A stretch of DNA of 7,399 bases, from positions 30,666-38,064 of the forward strand of contig NZ_MDDW01000006.1 in the NCBI RefSeq assembly GCF_001854865.1, read 5' to 3'. This DNA is from Rhizobium sp. LCM 4573. Its GTDB lineage: Bacteria; Pseudomonadota; Alphaproteobacteria; Rhizobiales; Rhizobiaceae. The position numbers and the translations under genes were made by a program. Shown here in pieces: positions 1 through 5,708 of this stretch (position 1 is its first letter; every line of letters starts with the position of its first letter). The notes below the pieces were generated by a model. It searched no databases and had not been told where the DNA came from. It saw only the letters and a program-made list of their open reading frames with translations.

Positions 1-411
1 ATGCTGCCTGCCGCTGGAGCTTGCGACGACGATGGTCTGCGGATGATCCATGCCCTCATCGAGCCGCGCGGCCAGGTTCTCCGGAAAGAATGGGCTATCC
101 GATGGGGCGGTCAGAAGATGGGTGGCTTTCGAACTACGGGTTTCGAGATCGCGAAGGCCGGAGAGAATTCCGGCAAGCGGCCCCATCTGTCCGGGGATGA
201 TGTCCGGCACCAGGTGGAGGCCCTGTGCGTCAACGGGCGGATCGGGAAAATCCGCCGGTGCGTTGAGCGCTATCTCCGAAACCTGAGGTTTCAGCCGGCG
301 GAGAATGCGGGCGAGCATGGTCTCGCCGCCGAGCTCGATGAATGCCTTGTCGCGGCCCATGCGGGACGATTTTCCGCCCGCGAGGATGAGGGCCGGCGGT
401 TTGTTGCTCAT
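1..411 (-). CDS. mobA: Molybdenum cofactor guanylyltransferase MobA (3' part cut off by the window edge)
   Basis: MobA transfers GMP from GTP to Mo-molybdopterin in the cytoplasm, giving the guanine dinucleotide form of the cofactor used by DMSO-reductase-family enzymes. I translated the minus strand by hand: 137 codons are open to the edge with no stop, against about 200 residues for the family. Residues 8-19 read LILAGGKSSRMG, the GTP-binding signature, followed by the conserved lysine in GRDKAFIELGG (19-29). PGQMGPLAGI (about 73-82) and the acidic APSDSPFFP (about 102-110) match the guanine-contact and metal-binding segments. The visible end, SSGRQH, leads into the usual GR-HPV motif. The ATG overlaps the upstream MFS stop by 4 nt (ATGA, 408-411) and has no clear Shine-Dalgarno, so translation is probably coupled. 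The missing C-terminal third and any following mobB cannot be judged. Confidence 0.94.
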   Translation of the reverse strand, partial: MSNKPPALILAGGKSSRMGRDKAFIELGGETMLARILRRLKPQVSEIALNAPADFPDPPVDAQGLHLVPDIIPGQMGPLAGILSGLRDLETRSSKATHLLTAPSDSPFFPENLAARLDEGMDHPQTIVVASSSGRQH

Positions 412-1637
412 GACCGGGCACCCGAGGCAGAAGCGCCTTCGCGGCGATCGACGAGGCGGACATATTCGGTGGCGAGGATCGCGAGCAGAGCCGACACGCC
501 CATGATTGCCAGCAGAGGGAGGGTGCCGGTCTCCTTGCTGACCACGGCGCCGGCAAGAATCGAGAGCAGGGCGCCGCCGCCGACGGTGATCGCGCCGCCG
601 AGGCCGGATGCGGCACCCGCCATGTGCGGACGCACGCTCACCATGCCCGCATTGGCGCTCGGCAGGGTCACGCCGTTGCCCACTCCCGCGAGAAAGAGCG
701 GGCCGAAAAAGGCGATAGGCACCTGACGGAGATAAAGTGTGAGCAACAGCGTGAAAGCTATCCCGACAATGCTGACGATGTTTCCGATGAGCATCATGCG
801 CGTGATGCCGACCTGCCGCGCATACCGGCCGGAGAAGAAGTTGCCGACCATGTAGCCACCCGCGAAGAGAAAGAAATGCAGGCCCAGCATGGAGGGGGTC
901 ATTTCGAGGACAACGCTGCCGACGAAAGGAGCGCCGCCCAGGAAAGCGAAGAAGACGCCGGAGGAGAAGGTGGAGGTCAGCACATAGCCCCAGAAGCGCC
1001 GCGCCCGGAAAAGATCGGGCCATGACCGGAATTGGGCGGAGAAGCTGGCGGCGCGCGCATGGTTGGTTTCGCCGAGATCCGCATAGACGAGGGTAAGGAC
1101 TGCGAGACCGAGAATGAAGAGCGCGGCGAAGCTTGCCTGCCAGCCGAAGAGATCGTTGAGGACGCCGCCGATGGTCGGGCCGACCATCGGAACCAGCGAC
1201 ATGCCCATGGTGACGTAGCCGATCATCGAGGCGGCTTCTTCCATGGGCACCATGTCGCGGACGACGGCACGCGCCAGCACGAAGGCCGCGACGATGGTGG
1301 TCTGCAGCAGCCGGCCGATCATGAAAATGGTGACATTGGGCGCGAAGGCGCAGATCAGCGTGCCGATGAGCAGGATGGCGATGGCTGCGATCAGCACCGG
1401 CCGCCTGCCGAAAAGGTCCGAAAGCGGACCGATCGCCAGTTGCAGCAATGCTGTGCCAGCGAGGTAGCCGGAAACCGCAAACTGCATGACTGCGTAGTCC
1501 GTCGAGAAATGCTCTGCCATGGCGTGAAGCGACGGCAGGAAGATATTCATGCAGAGGGCGCCGAGCCCACAAACGAGGACGAGCGTTGCTATATGCGGCG
1601 GTGTCGTTCTGTCAAGAAAGCGGCTCTGCTGCTGCAC
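408..1637 (-). CDS. Bcr/CflA-type multidrug efflux MFS transporter
   Basis: This is a 409-residue inner-membrane proton-driven drug exporter of the major facilitator superfamily, with twelve hydrophobic stretches between about residues 17 and 392. MFS motif A is seen as GPLSDLFGRRP at 70-80, in the loop after TM2. The Bcr/CflA-typical RAVVRDMVPMEEAASMIGY (123-141) is followed by a Pro/Gly-rich TM5 (MGMSLVPMVGPTIGG), and GVGNGVTLPSANAG-MVSVRP lies at 318-337. The start is GTG at 1637-1635: a strong AGAGGAG sits 6 nt upstream, and the next in-frame Met is not until residue 30, inside TM1. The gene begins 21 nt after the EamA stop and its own stop overlaps the mobA start, so it is the middle gene of a compact operon. 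The family assignment is firm. The substrate is unknown; Bcr/CflA members export compounds such as bicyclomycin or chloramphenicol, and a housekeeping metabolite is equally possible. Confidence 0.93.
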   Translation of the reverse strand: MQQQSRFLDRTTPPHIATLVLVCGLGALCMNIFLPSLHAMAEHFSTDYAVMQFAVSGYLAGTALLQLAIGPLSDLFGRRPVLIAAIAILLIGTLICAFAPNVTIFMIGRLLQTTIVAAFVLARAVVRDMVPMEEAASMIGYVTMGMSLVPMVGPTIGGVLNDLFGWQASFAALFILGLAVLTLVYADLGETNHARAASFSAQFRSWPDLFRARRFWGYVLTSTFSSGVFFAFLGGAPFVGSVVLEMTPSMLGLHFFLFAGGYMVGNFFSGRYARQVGITRMMLIGNIVSIVGIAFTLLLTLYLRQVPIAFFGPLFLAGVGNGVTLPSANAGMVSVRPHMAGAASGLGGAITVGGGALLSILAGAVVSKETGTLPLLAIMGVSALLAILATEYVRLVDRREGASASGARS

Positions 1638-1643
1638 GTGGTG

Positions 1644-1650
1644 CTCCTCT
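1644..1650 (-). promoter_or_regulatory. Shine-Dalgarno of the MFS gene (fixes the GTG start)
   Basis: On the minus strand AGAGGAG is followed by six bases (CACCAC) and then GTG. This is the strongest ribosome-binding site in the window and supports the non-ATG start at 1637. It lies in the 21-nt gap after the EamA stop codon, so the MFS gene can initiate independently of its upstream neighbour. Confidence 0.75.
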
Positions 1651-1658
1651 TGCAGCCG

Positions 1659-2567
1659 TCAGGCAGACGGGCTGACGGGACTGGTTTTCGCGGCCGTGAC
1701 CGTACGGCGTTTCGCCTCGCGATAGAAGGTGTAAAGGCCGGAGCCTATGACGATCGCCGCTCCGAGGAGCATGAGGAAATCGGGGGCTTCGCCGAAGAAC
1801 AGGATGCCGATGATGAGCGCCCAGACGAGGCTCGTGTAGCGGAAGGGCGCGACGAAGGAAATTTCGCCGCCGCGCATCGACATGATGACGGATTGATAGC
1901 CTACGAATACGGCGACCGAAGCGATCGCCAGACAGGTGAAGGTGCCGGCGCTCACCGGCTGCCAGCCGCCCATCGGCCAGATGAGCAGGGTACCCATGAT
2001 CGTGTTGGCGAGCGTGGTGAAGAGCGTCACGGAAAGCGTCGGGATATCCTTGCTCATGCGGCGCGTGGTGAGATCGCGGGCGGCGGTGAAGAAGACCGCG
2101 CCCACGGCGAACAGCGAAGCGGGCGCAAAGCCCTCCGGGCCCGGTTTCAGGATCAGGAGAACGCCCAGGAAGCCGACCGCGATGGCGGTCCAGCGCCGCC
2201 AGCCGACCGGTTCTCCGAAGAAGAGTGCCGCCCCCAGCGTGACGGCCAGCGGCAGGGATTGCATGATCGAGGAGGCGTTGGCGAATTCGATATTGGCAAG
2301 TGCCGAGAGGAAGGTCAGCGTCGCGCCGATCTCGAAGGTGCCGCGCAGCAGCACCAGCGGGTGCAGCATGACCCGCCATGACCCGAGAGAGCTTACGGTT
2401 CGCGCGGCTGCGTAGACGAGCAGCATCGTCATGATGCCGCGCACCGCCATGATCTGGGCGATGCTAAGCTCGGACGTGACGAATTTCACGAGCGCATCGT
2501 TACAGGTGAACGCTGCCATGGCTATGGACATGAACAGCGCGCCGCGCGCATTTTCCGAGAGGGGCAT
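1659..2567 (-). CDS. DMT-superfamily transporter with two EamA domains
   Basis: A 302-residue inner-membrane carrier of the drug/metabolite transporter superfamily. Two EamA repeats are visible, about residues 8-140 and 152-282, each with five hydrophobic segments and each ending in the family signature: FFGEPVGWRRWTAIAVGFLG (116-135) in the first and FFGEAPDFLMLLGAAIVIGS (257-276) in the second. The tail after the last helix is basic and cytoplasmic (YREAKRR). The start at 2567 is an ATG preceded by AAGGGA with 7-nt spacing. It is the first gene of the minus-strand run EamA - MFS - mobA and is divergent from the chemoreceptor, so the promoter should lie between 2568 and about 2740. EamA carriers move amino acids, nucleotide derivatives, S-adenosylmethionine or riboflavin, among others; nothing in the sequence decides the substrate. 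Function beyond 'transporter' is not supported. Confidence 0.92.
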   Translation of the reverse strand: MPLSENARGALFMSIAMAAFTCNDALVKFVTSELSIAQIMAVRGIMTMLLVYAAARTVSSLGSWRVMLHPLVLLRGTFEIGATLTFLSALANIEFANASSIMQSLPLAVTLGAALFFGEPVGWRRWTAIAVGFLGVLLILKPGPEGFAPASLFAVGAVFFTAARDLTTRRMSKDIPTLSVTLFTTLANTIMGTLLIWPMGGWQPVSAGTFTCLAIASVAVFVGYQSVIMSMRGGEISFVAPFRYTSLVWALIIGILFFGEAPDFLMLLGAAIVIGSGLYTFYREAKRRTVTAAKTSPVSPSA

Positions 2568-2833
2568 TTCCGATTCCCTTGCAACCGCTGCGTTGTTCTA
2601 AAGCATGGGGCAGGCGGCTGCCAGTACCATTGCGGTCACGGCGGTACGCCCGCGGAGCCAGCGGGGGGAAGCCGGCATCGGCGAAATCGCTTCGTTGCGA
2701 AACGGATTAACGCTTGTTCAATGGAAATTGCGCAACCTAGCGCTTCCTTGTTCCCGCATGAGGCTGGAATCGCATCTGCGCCGTTTCGCGAATGCCGCCA
2801 GCGAAACCGGCAGATATTCCAGCCGGGGGTATC
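2568..2833. promoter_or_regulatory. Divergent intergenic region between the EamA and chemoreceptor genes
   Basis: The 266 bases between the two divergent starts must hold both promoters. On the plus strand CTTGTT (2713-2718), 18 bases, then CTAGCG (2737-2742) resembles the rhizobial CTTGAC / CTATAT pattern, with a poor -10. On the minus strand TTGCGC (2735-2730), 18 bases, then GTTAAT (2711-2706) is a possible promoter for the EamA operon. The two candidates overlap, which would make the divergent units compete. Both calls are weak pattern matches. A GGCAG/CTGCC hairpin lies at 2609-2622, and the hexamer GCGAAA recurs at 2681, 2697 and 2801. No small gene is convincing here. Confidence 0.35.
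2781..2810. repeat. GTTTCGC / GCGAAAC dyad in the chemoreceptor leader
   Basis: GTTTCGC at 2783-2789 is perfectly complementary to GCGAAAC at 2801-2807, with an 11-nt spacer. Two more C-G pairs add to the stem if one C (2808) is bulged. It ends 24 bases before the preferred chemoreceptor start, so it may be an mRNA leader hairpin or a protein operator. An alternative ATG at 2792 falls in its loop, which is one reason that start is disfavoured. Confidence 0.4.
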
Positions 2834-5377
2834 ATGTCGTTCATCGATCGCATGCTTCAGAGCCGAAGGATCGCTACCAAGGTCCTGCTCTTCGTGGTGC
2901 CGCTCATCCTCCTCATCGCCGGTGTCGGCCTTGCCGGTTACTACACGTCCAGCATGCTGAACGGCCATATGACGGTCGCGCGTGCGACGATCGAGAACAT
3001 CGGCGATTTCGAAGAACTCCAGGCCGCTCTCCAGGATTTCACCGATAAGCCGGACGAGGCCTCGCTTACGGCATTAAGAGCGGGCATCGACCGCCAGGAA
3101 GAGGGAGTGGCGGCGCTGGAGGGCCTGCTGGTAACCGAGGGCGATCGTGAACGGGTGGCACCCGTGAAGGCGCTTGCGCCGCAGATGCGCGAGCGTGCGG
3201 ATGCCCTGTGGGCGATCAAGGAACGGCGCGACCAAAATGCGCGGGAGATGGAGGCGGCATTCGACGAGATCCGCACGCTGGCGACCGCGGTCGACCAGCA
3301 GATCGAGACGGTCCGCAAGCAGTTCGAAGGCAAGGAGCGGTTCGCGAAAGCGATGCTGTTCGAGGCCTTCGCTTACAAATCCATAGCACATCGGATCGAA
3401 AACCTGCGCGATGCGGTGCGCAAGGCAGAAACCGACGAGGCCACCGCCAAGGCCGCCACGCTCTATGGCGGGACGCTTCTCAAGGAGTTCGCGGCTATCG
3501 AGCCCATGCTTTCGCCGAGGAGCAAGACGGCCATGGAGCCGATCCGTCAGGCGGCGGAGAAGATGACGGCGACCGCCGAAGAGGCCATGGAACCGGCGAC
3601 CAAGAGCCAGACCCTGCGGGTGGCCGCAAGCGGTTTCATGAGGTGGCAAGGCGAGTTGCAGGCGGAAGTGTCGAAGAAATCCGGCGATGCAGCGGAACGT
3701 TTCGTGGATCTGGAGGACGATGTCGCCACACTTCGCGATCTTCTCGAGGAGATCGACACGTCGCTCACGGTCATCAACGCGATGCGGCTGCATGCGGAGC
3801 GGTTTTCCTCACACCTGACCGAGGAGGCGCGAGGCATCGTGCTGGCGGATATTGCCGAGCTCAGGACTTCAAGCGCCAAGGTTTCCGAACTCAATCCGCG
3901 CAATGCCGCCATGCGTGATTTCGCGCCCGGATTGGAGCCGCTTCTGAAGGCAGTGGACGAAAAATCGGCAGAGATGCTGCGAATTGCCGGAGAATGGCGC
4001 CAGGCGCGCGGCGCGGCCACGGAGGCGCTGACGGCCGGCATGGCGGGACTGAAGAATTTCGTCGCCCAGGCCCAGGAGGTGGGCAAGGAGGATAGCGAAC
4101 GTTCCGCGAGGCTTTCGGTCATCGCCATGGTCGTCGGGACGCTGCTCGCGATCGCCGGCGGGCTGATGCTGGTGGAAACCCTGCGCGGCCCGTTGAAACG
4201 CGTGACGGAAGTGATGAAGCGGCTTGCAGACGGAGACCTCGAAGTGAGGATCGAGGGCCGCGAACGCCGCGACGAGATCGGCGACATGGTGCGCTCCGTC
4301 ACGGTTTTCCGGGATGCCGCGCTCGAAAACGTGCGGCTGGAACAGGAGGCCGCGGCATCCCGCGAGCTTTCGGCGGCCGAGGCCGAGCGCCGCGCTGCCG
4401 AACGCGCCCGCATCGCCGCCGAGCAGAGGCAGGCGCTGACGGCGCTTTCCGAAGTATTGGGCAAGCTTGCCGATGGTGATCTGGAACAGGGCATGGACGA
4501 GAACCTGCCCGCCGATTTCGTGGAGATGGCGCGCACCTATAACCAGGCTGTCGAAGCCCTGCGCGCGACGCTTGCCGACGTGCGGTTCACGACCGAGGAG
4601 ATCGACGGCGGCACCGGCAATCTCGCGGCCTCCGCCGATGACCTCGCCCGCCGCACCGAGCAGCAGGCGGCGGCCCTGGAGCAGAGTTCGCGGGCTCTGC
4701 GCCACTTGAGCGATATCGTCCGCTCGACCGCCGAAAGCGCCAAGCAGACCTCGGTTTCGGTCAATGAGGCGGAAGAGTTCGCCGTGCGCTCCGGCGAAGT
4801 GGTGGCGCGTGCCGTGGACGCCATGGGCGAAATCAGCCGCTCCTCCGACCGGATCGCCACGATCATCGGCGTGATCGACGAGATCGCCTTCCAGACCAAC
4901 CTGCTGGCGCTGAATGCCGGCGTGGAGGCCGCGCGTGCCGGGGAGGCGGGACGCGGTTTCGCGGTCGTGGCACAGGAAGTGCGCGAACTCGCGCAACGTT
5001 GCGCAGGTGCCGCCCGAGAGATCAAACAGCTCATCTCGGTAAGTTCTTCGCAGGTCAGCAATGGCGTGAGCCTGGTGGAGGAGACCGGCGGCGCGCTCAA
5101 CCGGATCATCTCGCATGTGACCGATATCCGCAAACTGGTCGCCTCCATCTCATCGGCGACGGGAGAGCAGGCGACCGGTATCAAGGAGGTGACGAGCGCG
5201 GTGCAGGAAGTGGAACTCATCACGCAGCGCAATGCGGCCATGGTTGAGGAGAACAATGCCGAAATCCATGGCCTCAGGCAGCGCGTGGAAACGCTTTCCG
5301 AAAAGATCGAGCGGTTCAGAACGGGCGAGCCGCGAGTTATGCCCCATGCGCAAGCACGTCGCTACGACGCCGCCTGA
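2834..5377 (+). CDS. Transmembrane methyl-accepting chemotaxis protein with a large helical periplasmic sensor
   Basis: An 847-residue chemoreceptor that would report periplasmic ligands to CheA/CheW and so set flagellar rotation. TM1 is about residues 17-38 and TM2 about 426-448. The ~387 residues between them contain no Cys, are rich in Ala, Glu, Arg and Lys, and look all-helical; I see no Cache-type pattern. A HAMP domain follows (about 449-502, with P453 and DEIGDM near 480-485), then a charged coiled linker (502-533) and a degenerate second HAMP (about 534-587, LADGDL). The signalling domain runs from about 590 to 830. Its hairpin tip IDEIAFQTNLLALNAGVEAA (681-700) continues into RAGEAGRGFAVVAQEVREL, which is canonical. 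QQAAALEQSS (610-619) and NAAMVEEN (800-807) fit the methylation helices. There is no CheR/CheB-docking pentapeptide at the C-terminus (ends RRYDAA). The ATG at 2834 is preferred over 2792: GGGGG lies 4 nt upstream, and it puts a short basic segment ahead of TM1. Ligand unknown. Confidence 0.96.
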   Translation: MSFIDRMLQSRRIATKVLLFVVPLILLIAGVGLAGYYTSSMLNGHMTVARATIENIGDFEELQAALQDFTDKPDEASLTALRAGIDRQEEGVAALEGLLVTEGDRERVAPVKALAPQMRERADALWAIKERRDQNAREMEAAFDEIRTLATAVDQQIETVRKQFEGKERFAKAMLFEAFAYKSIAHRIENLRDAVRKAETDEATAKAATLYGGTLLKEFAAIEPMLSPRSKTAMEPIRQAAEKMTATAEEAMEPATKSQTLRVAASGFMRWQGELQAEVSKKSGDAAERFVDLEDDVATLRDLLEEIDTSLTVINAMRLHAERFSSHLTEEARGIVLADIAELRTSSAKVSELNPRNAAMRDFAPGLEPLLKAVDEKSAEMLRIAGEWRQARGAATEALTAGMAGLKNFVAQAQEVGKEDSERSARLSVIAMVVGTLLAIAGGLMLVETLRGPLKRVTEVMKRLADGDLEVRIEGRERRDEIGDMVRSVTVFRDAALENVRLEQEAAASRELSAAEAERRAAERARIAAEQRQALTALSEVLGKLADGDLEQGMDENLPADFVEMARTYNQAVEALRATLADVRFTTEEIDGGTGNLAASADDLARRTEQQAAALEQSSRALRHLSDIVRSTAESAKQTSVSVNEAEEFAVRSGEVVARAVDAMGEISRSSDRIATIIGVIDEIAFQTNLLALNAGVEAARAGEAGRGFAVVAQEVRELAQRCAGAAREIKQLISVSSSQVSNGVSLVEETGGALNRIISHVTDIRKLVASISSATGEQATGIKEVTSAVQEVELITQRNAAMVEENNAEIHGLRQRVETLSEKIERFRTGEPRVMPHAQARRYDAA

Positions 5378-5402
5378 GTGTTGAATAGACGGCAAAACCA
5401 AA

Positions 5403-5421
5403 GCCGGGGTGCTGCCCCGGC
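5403..5421 (+). terminator. GC-rich hairpin just after the chemoreceptor stop
   Basis: GCCGGGG (5403-5409) and CCCCGGC (5415-5421) form a perfect 7-bp stem with a TGCTG loop, beginning 26 nt after the stop codon. The position suits a transcript end, but no T-run follows (next bases CTCAGACC). It may therefore protect the 3' end, act with the following hairpin, or be one unit of a repeat mosaic rather than an intrinsic terminator by itself. Confidence 0.45.
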
Positions 5422-5430
5422 CTCAGACCG

Positions 5431-5464
5431 CTGACAAAGGGCGACAATTCCCCTTTTTCGTCAG
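5431..5464 (+). terminator. Bulged hairpin with T-run, possible chemoreceptor terminator
   Basis: CTGAC (5431-5435) pairs with GTCAG (5460-5464), and AAAGGG (5436-5441) pairs with CCCTTT (5451-5456), leaving a 9-nt loop and a TTC bulge. Read as a terminator, the inner stem AAAGGG/CCCTTT runs directly into T5 (5454-5458). This is the better intrinsic-terminator candidate after the chemoreceptor gene, although the 6-bp inner stem is weak. It sits only two bases from the RIME-like element. Confidence 0.45.
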
Positions 5465-5466
5465 GC

Positions 5467-5574
5467 TCATCCTCGGGTTAAACCGGAGGACGTTCCGAGC
5501 ATCTAACCACGTCCATAACTCGACCAGTCACTTAACGATAGGTCAGCAGATCCTCGGCACAAGGCCGAGGATGA
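5467..5574. repeat. RIME1-like intergenic palindromic element, 108 bp
   Basis: The element is bounded by perfect 10-bp terminal inverted repeats, TCATCCTCGG (5467-5476) and CCGAGGATGA (5565-5574). Each end is itself a palindrome. The left one folds TCCTCGGGTT with AACCGGAGGA, with a single G-G mismatch (5470-5490). The right one is a perfect 9-bp stem, ATCCTCGGC (5550-5558) with GCCGAGGAT (5564-5572), around the loop ACAAG. From memory, the Rhizobium-specific intergenic mosaic element RIME1 is about 108 bp long with two large palindromes, which matches in size and design. The identification is by architecture and the CCTCGG core, not by alignment. It contains no coding capacity and would be non-autonomous. 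Confidence 0.65.
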
Positions 5575-5594
5575 CGTCGTGTATGTCGTGAGGC

Positions 5595-5618
5595 GAGCCG
5601 GAGCGTCACCCGGCTTTT
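5595..5618 (+). terminator. Terminator-like hairpin upstream of the SDR gene
   Basis: AGCCGG (5596-5601) pairs with CCGGCT (5610-5615) around an 8-nt loop, with a possible G-U closing pair (5595/5616). TTT follows immediately. The short T-tract makes it a moderate candidate. It reads as a plus-strand terminator and could stop any transcript passing through the repeat region before the SDR gene. Confidence 0.4.
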
Positions 5619-5662
5619 CGCTTTCGGCAGGAAACGGGTGGCTTCGAAGGGCTGAGTTTGTG

Positions 5663-5701
5663 ATCTCCAGGACGGGAACAGTATCCCGCAGAACAGGAGA
5701 T
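5663..5701 (+). promoter_or_regulatory. SDR leader: Shine-Dalgarno and possible sequestering stem
   Basis: AGGAGA (5695-5700) is the ribosome-binding site, 8 nt before the ATG at 5709. An upstream ATCTCC (5663-5668) is exactly complementary to GGAGAT (5696-5701), which contains that site. Between them an inner 5-bp hairpin, CGGGA (5673-5677) with TCCCG (5684-5688), would bring the two arms together. The Shine-Dalgarno call is strong. The blocking fold is inferred from base pairing only. Confidence 0.5.
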
Positions 5702-5708
5702 GACAGAC

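Larger units (their letters stand above)
5378..5708. other. Structured gene-free region between chemoreceptor and SDR genes
   Basis: This 331-base stretch holds no convincing gene. In order it carries a GC hairpin (5403-5421), a bulged hairpin with a T-run (5431-5464), a 108-bp RIME-like palindromic repeat (5467-5574), a terminator-like hairpin (5595-5618) and the SDR leader, which has a possible Shine-Dalgarno-blocking structure (5663-5701). A 60-codon open frame at 5409-5591 crosses these palindromes and is not believable as a protein. I could not find a good sigma-70 promoter for the SDR gene between 5575 and 5690. Confidence 0.7.

Noticed and set aside
1..726. 241-codon plus-strand open frame at the left edge
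   Set aside because: It lies antisense to mobA and the MFS 3' end, which both carry diagnostic motifs; the predicted protein is Arg/Ala/Pro-rich and unrecognisable.
1032..2381. 449-codon plus-strand open frame antisense to the MFS and EamA genes
   Set aside because: Its composition is a run of Glu, Asp, Arg, His and Gly with no domain, expected when membrane-protein codons in high-GC DNA are read backwards. The minus strand has two clear transporter families over the same bases.
2792..2833. Upstream in-frame ATG for the chemoreceptor, adding 14 residues
   Set aside because: No ribosome-binding site precedes it, it falls in the loop of a hairpin, and the Pro-rich extension precedes what looks like a natural N-terminus (MSFIDRM) leading to TM1.
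2605..3048. 147-codon plus-strand open frame across the divergent promoter region
   Set aside because: It overlaps the chemoreceptor start in another frame, has no recognisable content, and its codons fall over probable promoter sequence.
3547..4536. 329-codon Ser/Ala-rich minus-strand open frame
   Set aside because: Ser-richness comes from reading reversed Arg, Ala and Glu codons of the chemoreceptor; no motif supports it.
3869..5116. 415-codon minus-strand open frame inside the chemoreceptor gene
   Set aside because: Antisense shadow of strongly conserved HAMP and signalling-domain codons; no recognisable protein and no plausible start context.
5409..5591. 60-codon plus-strand open frame downstream of the chemoreceptor
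   Set aside because: It runs across hairpins and the RIME-like palindromes, has no Shine-Dalgarno, and the translation shows no protein-like pattern.
5700..5708. In-frame ATG at 5700 as the SDR start
   Set aside because: It overlaps the Shine-Dalgarno AGGAGA, leaving no spacing; the ATG at 5709 has an 8-nt spacer and gives the usual SDR N-terminus.
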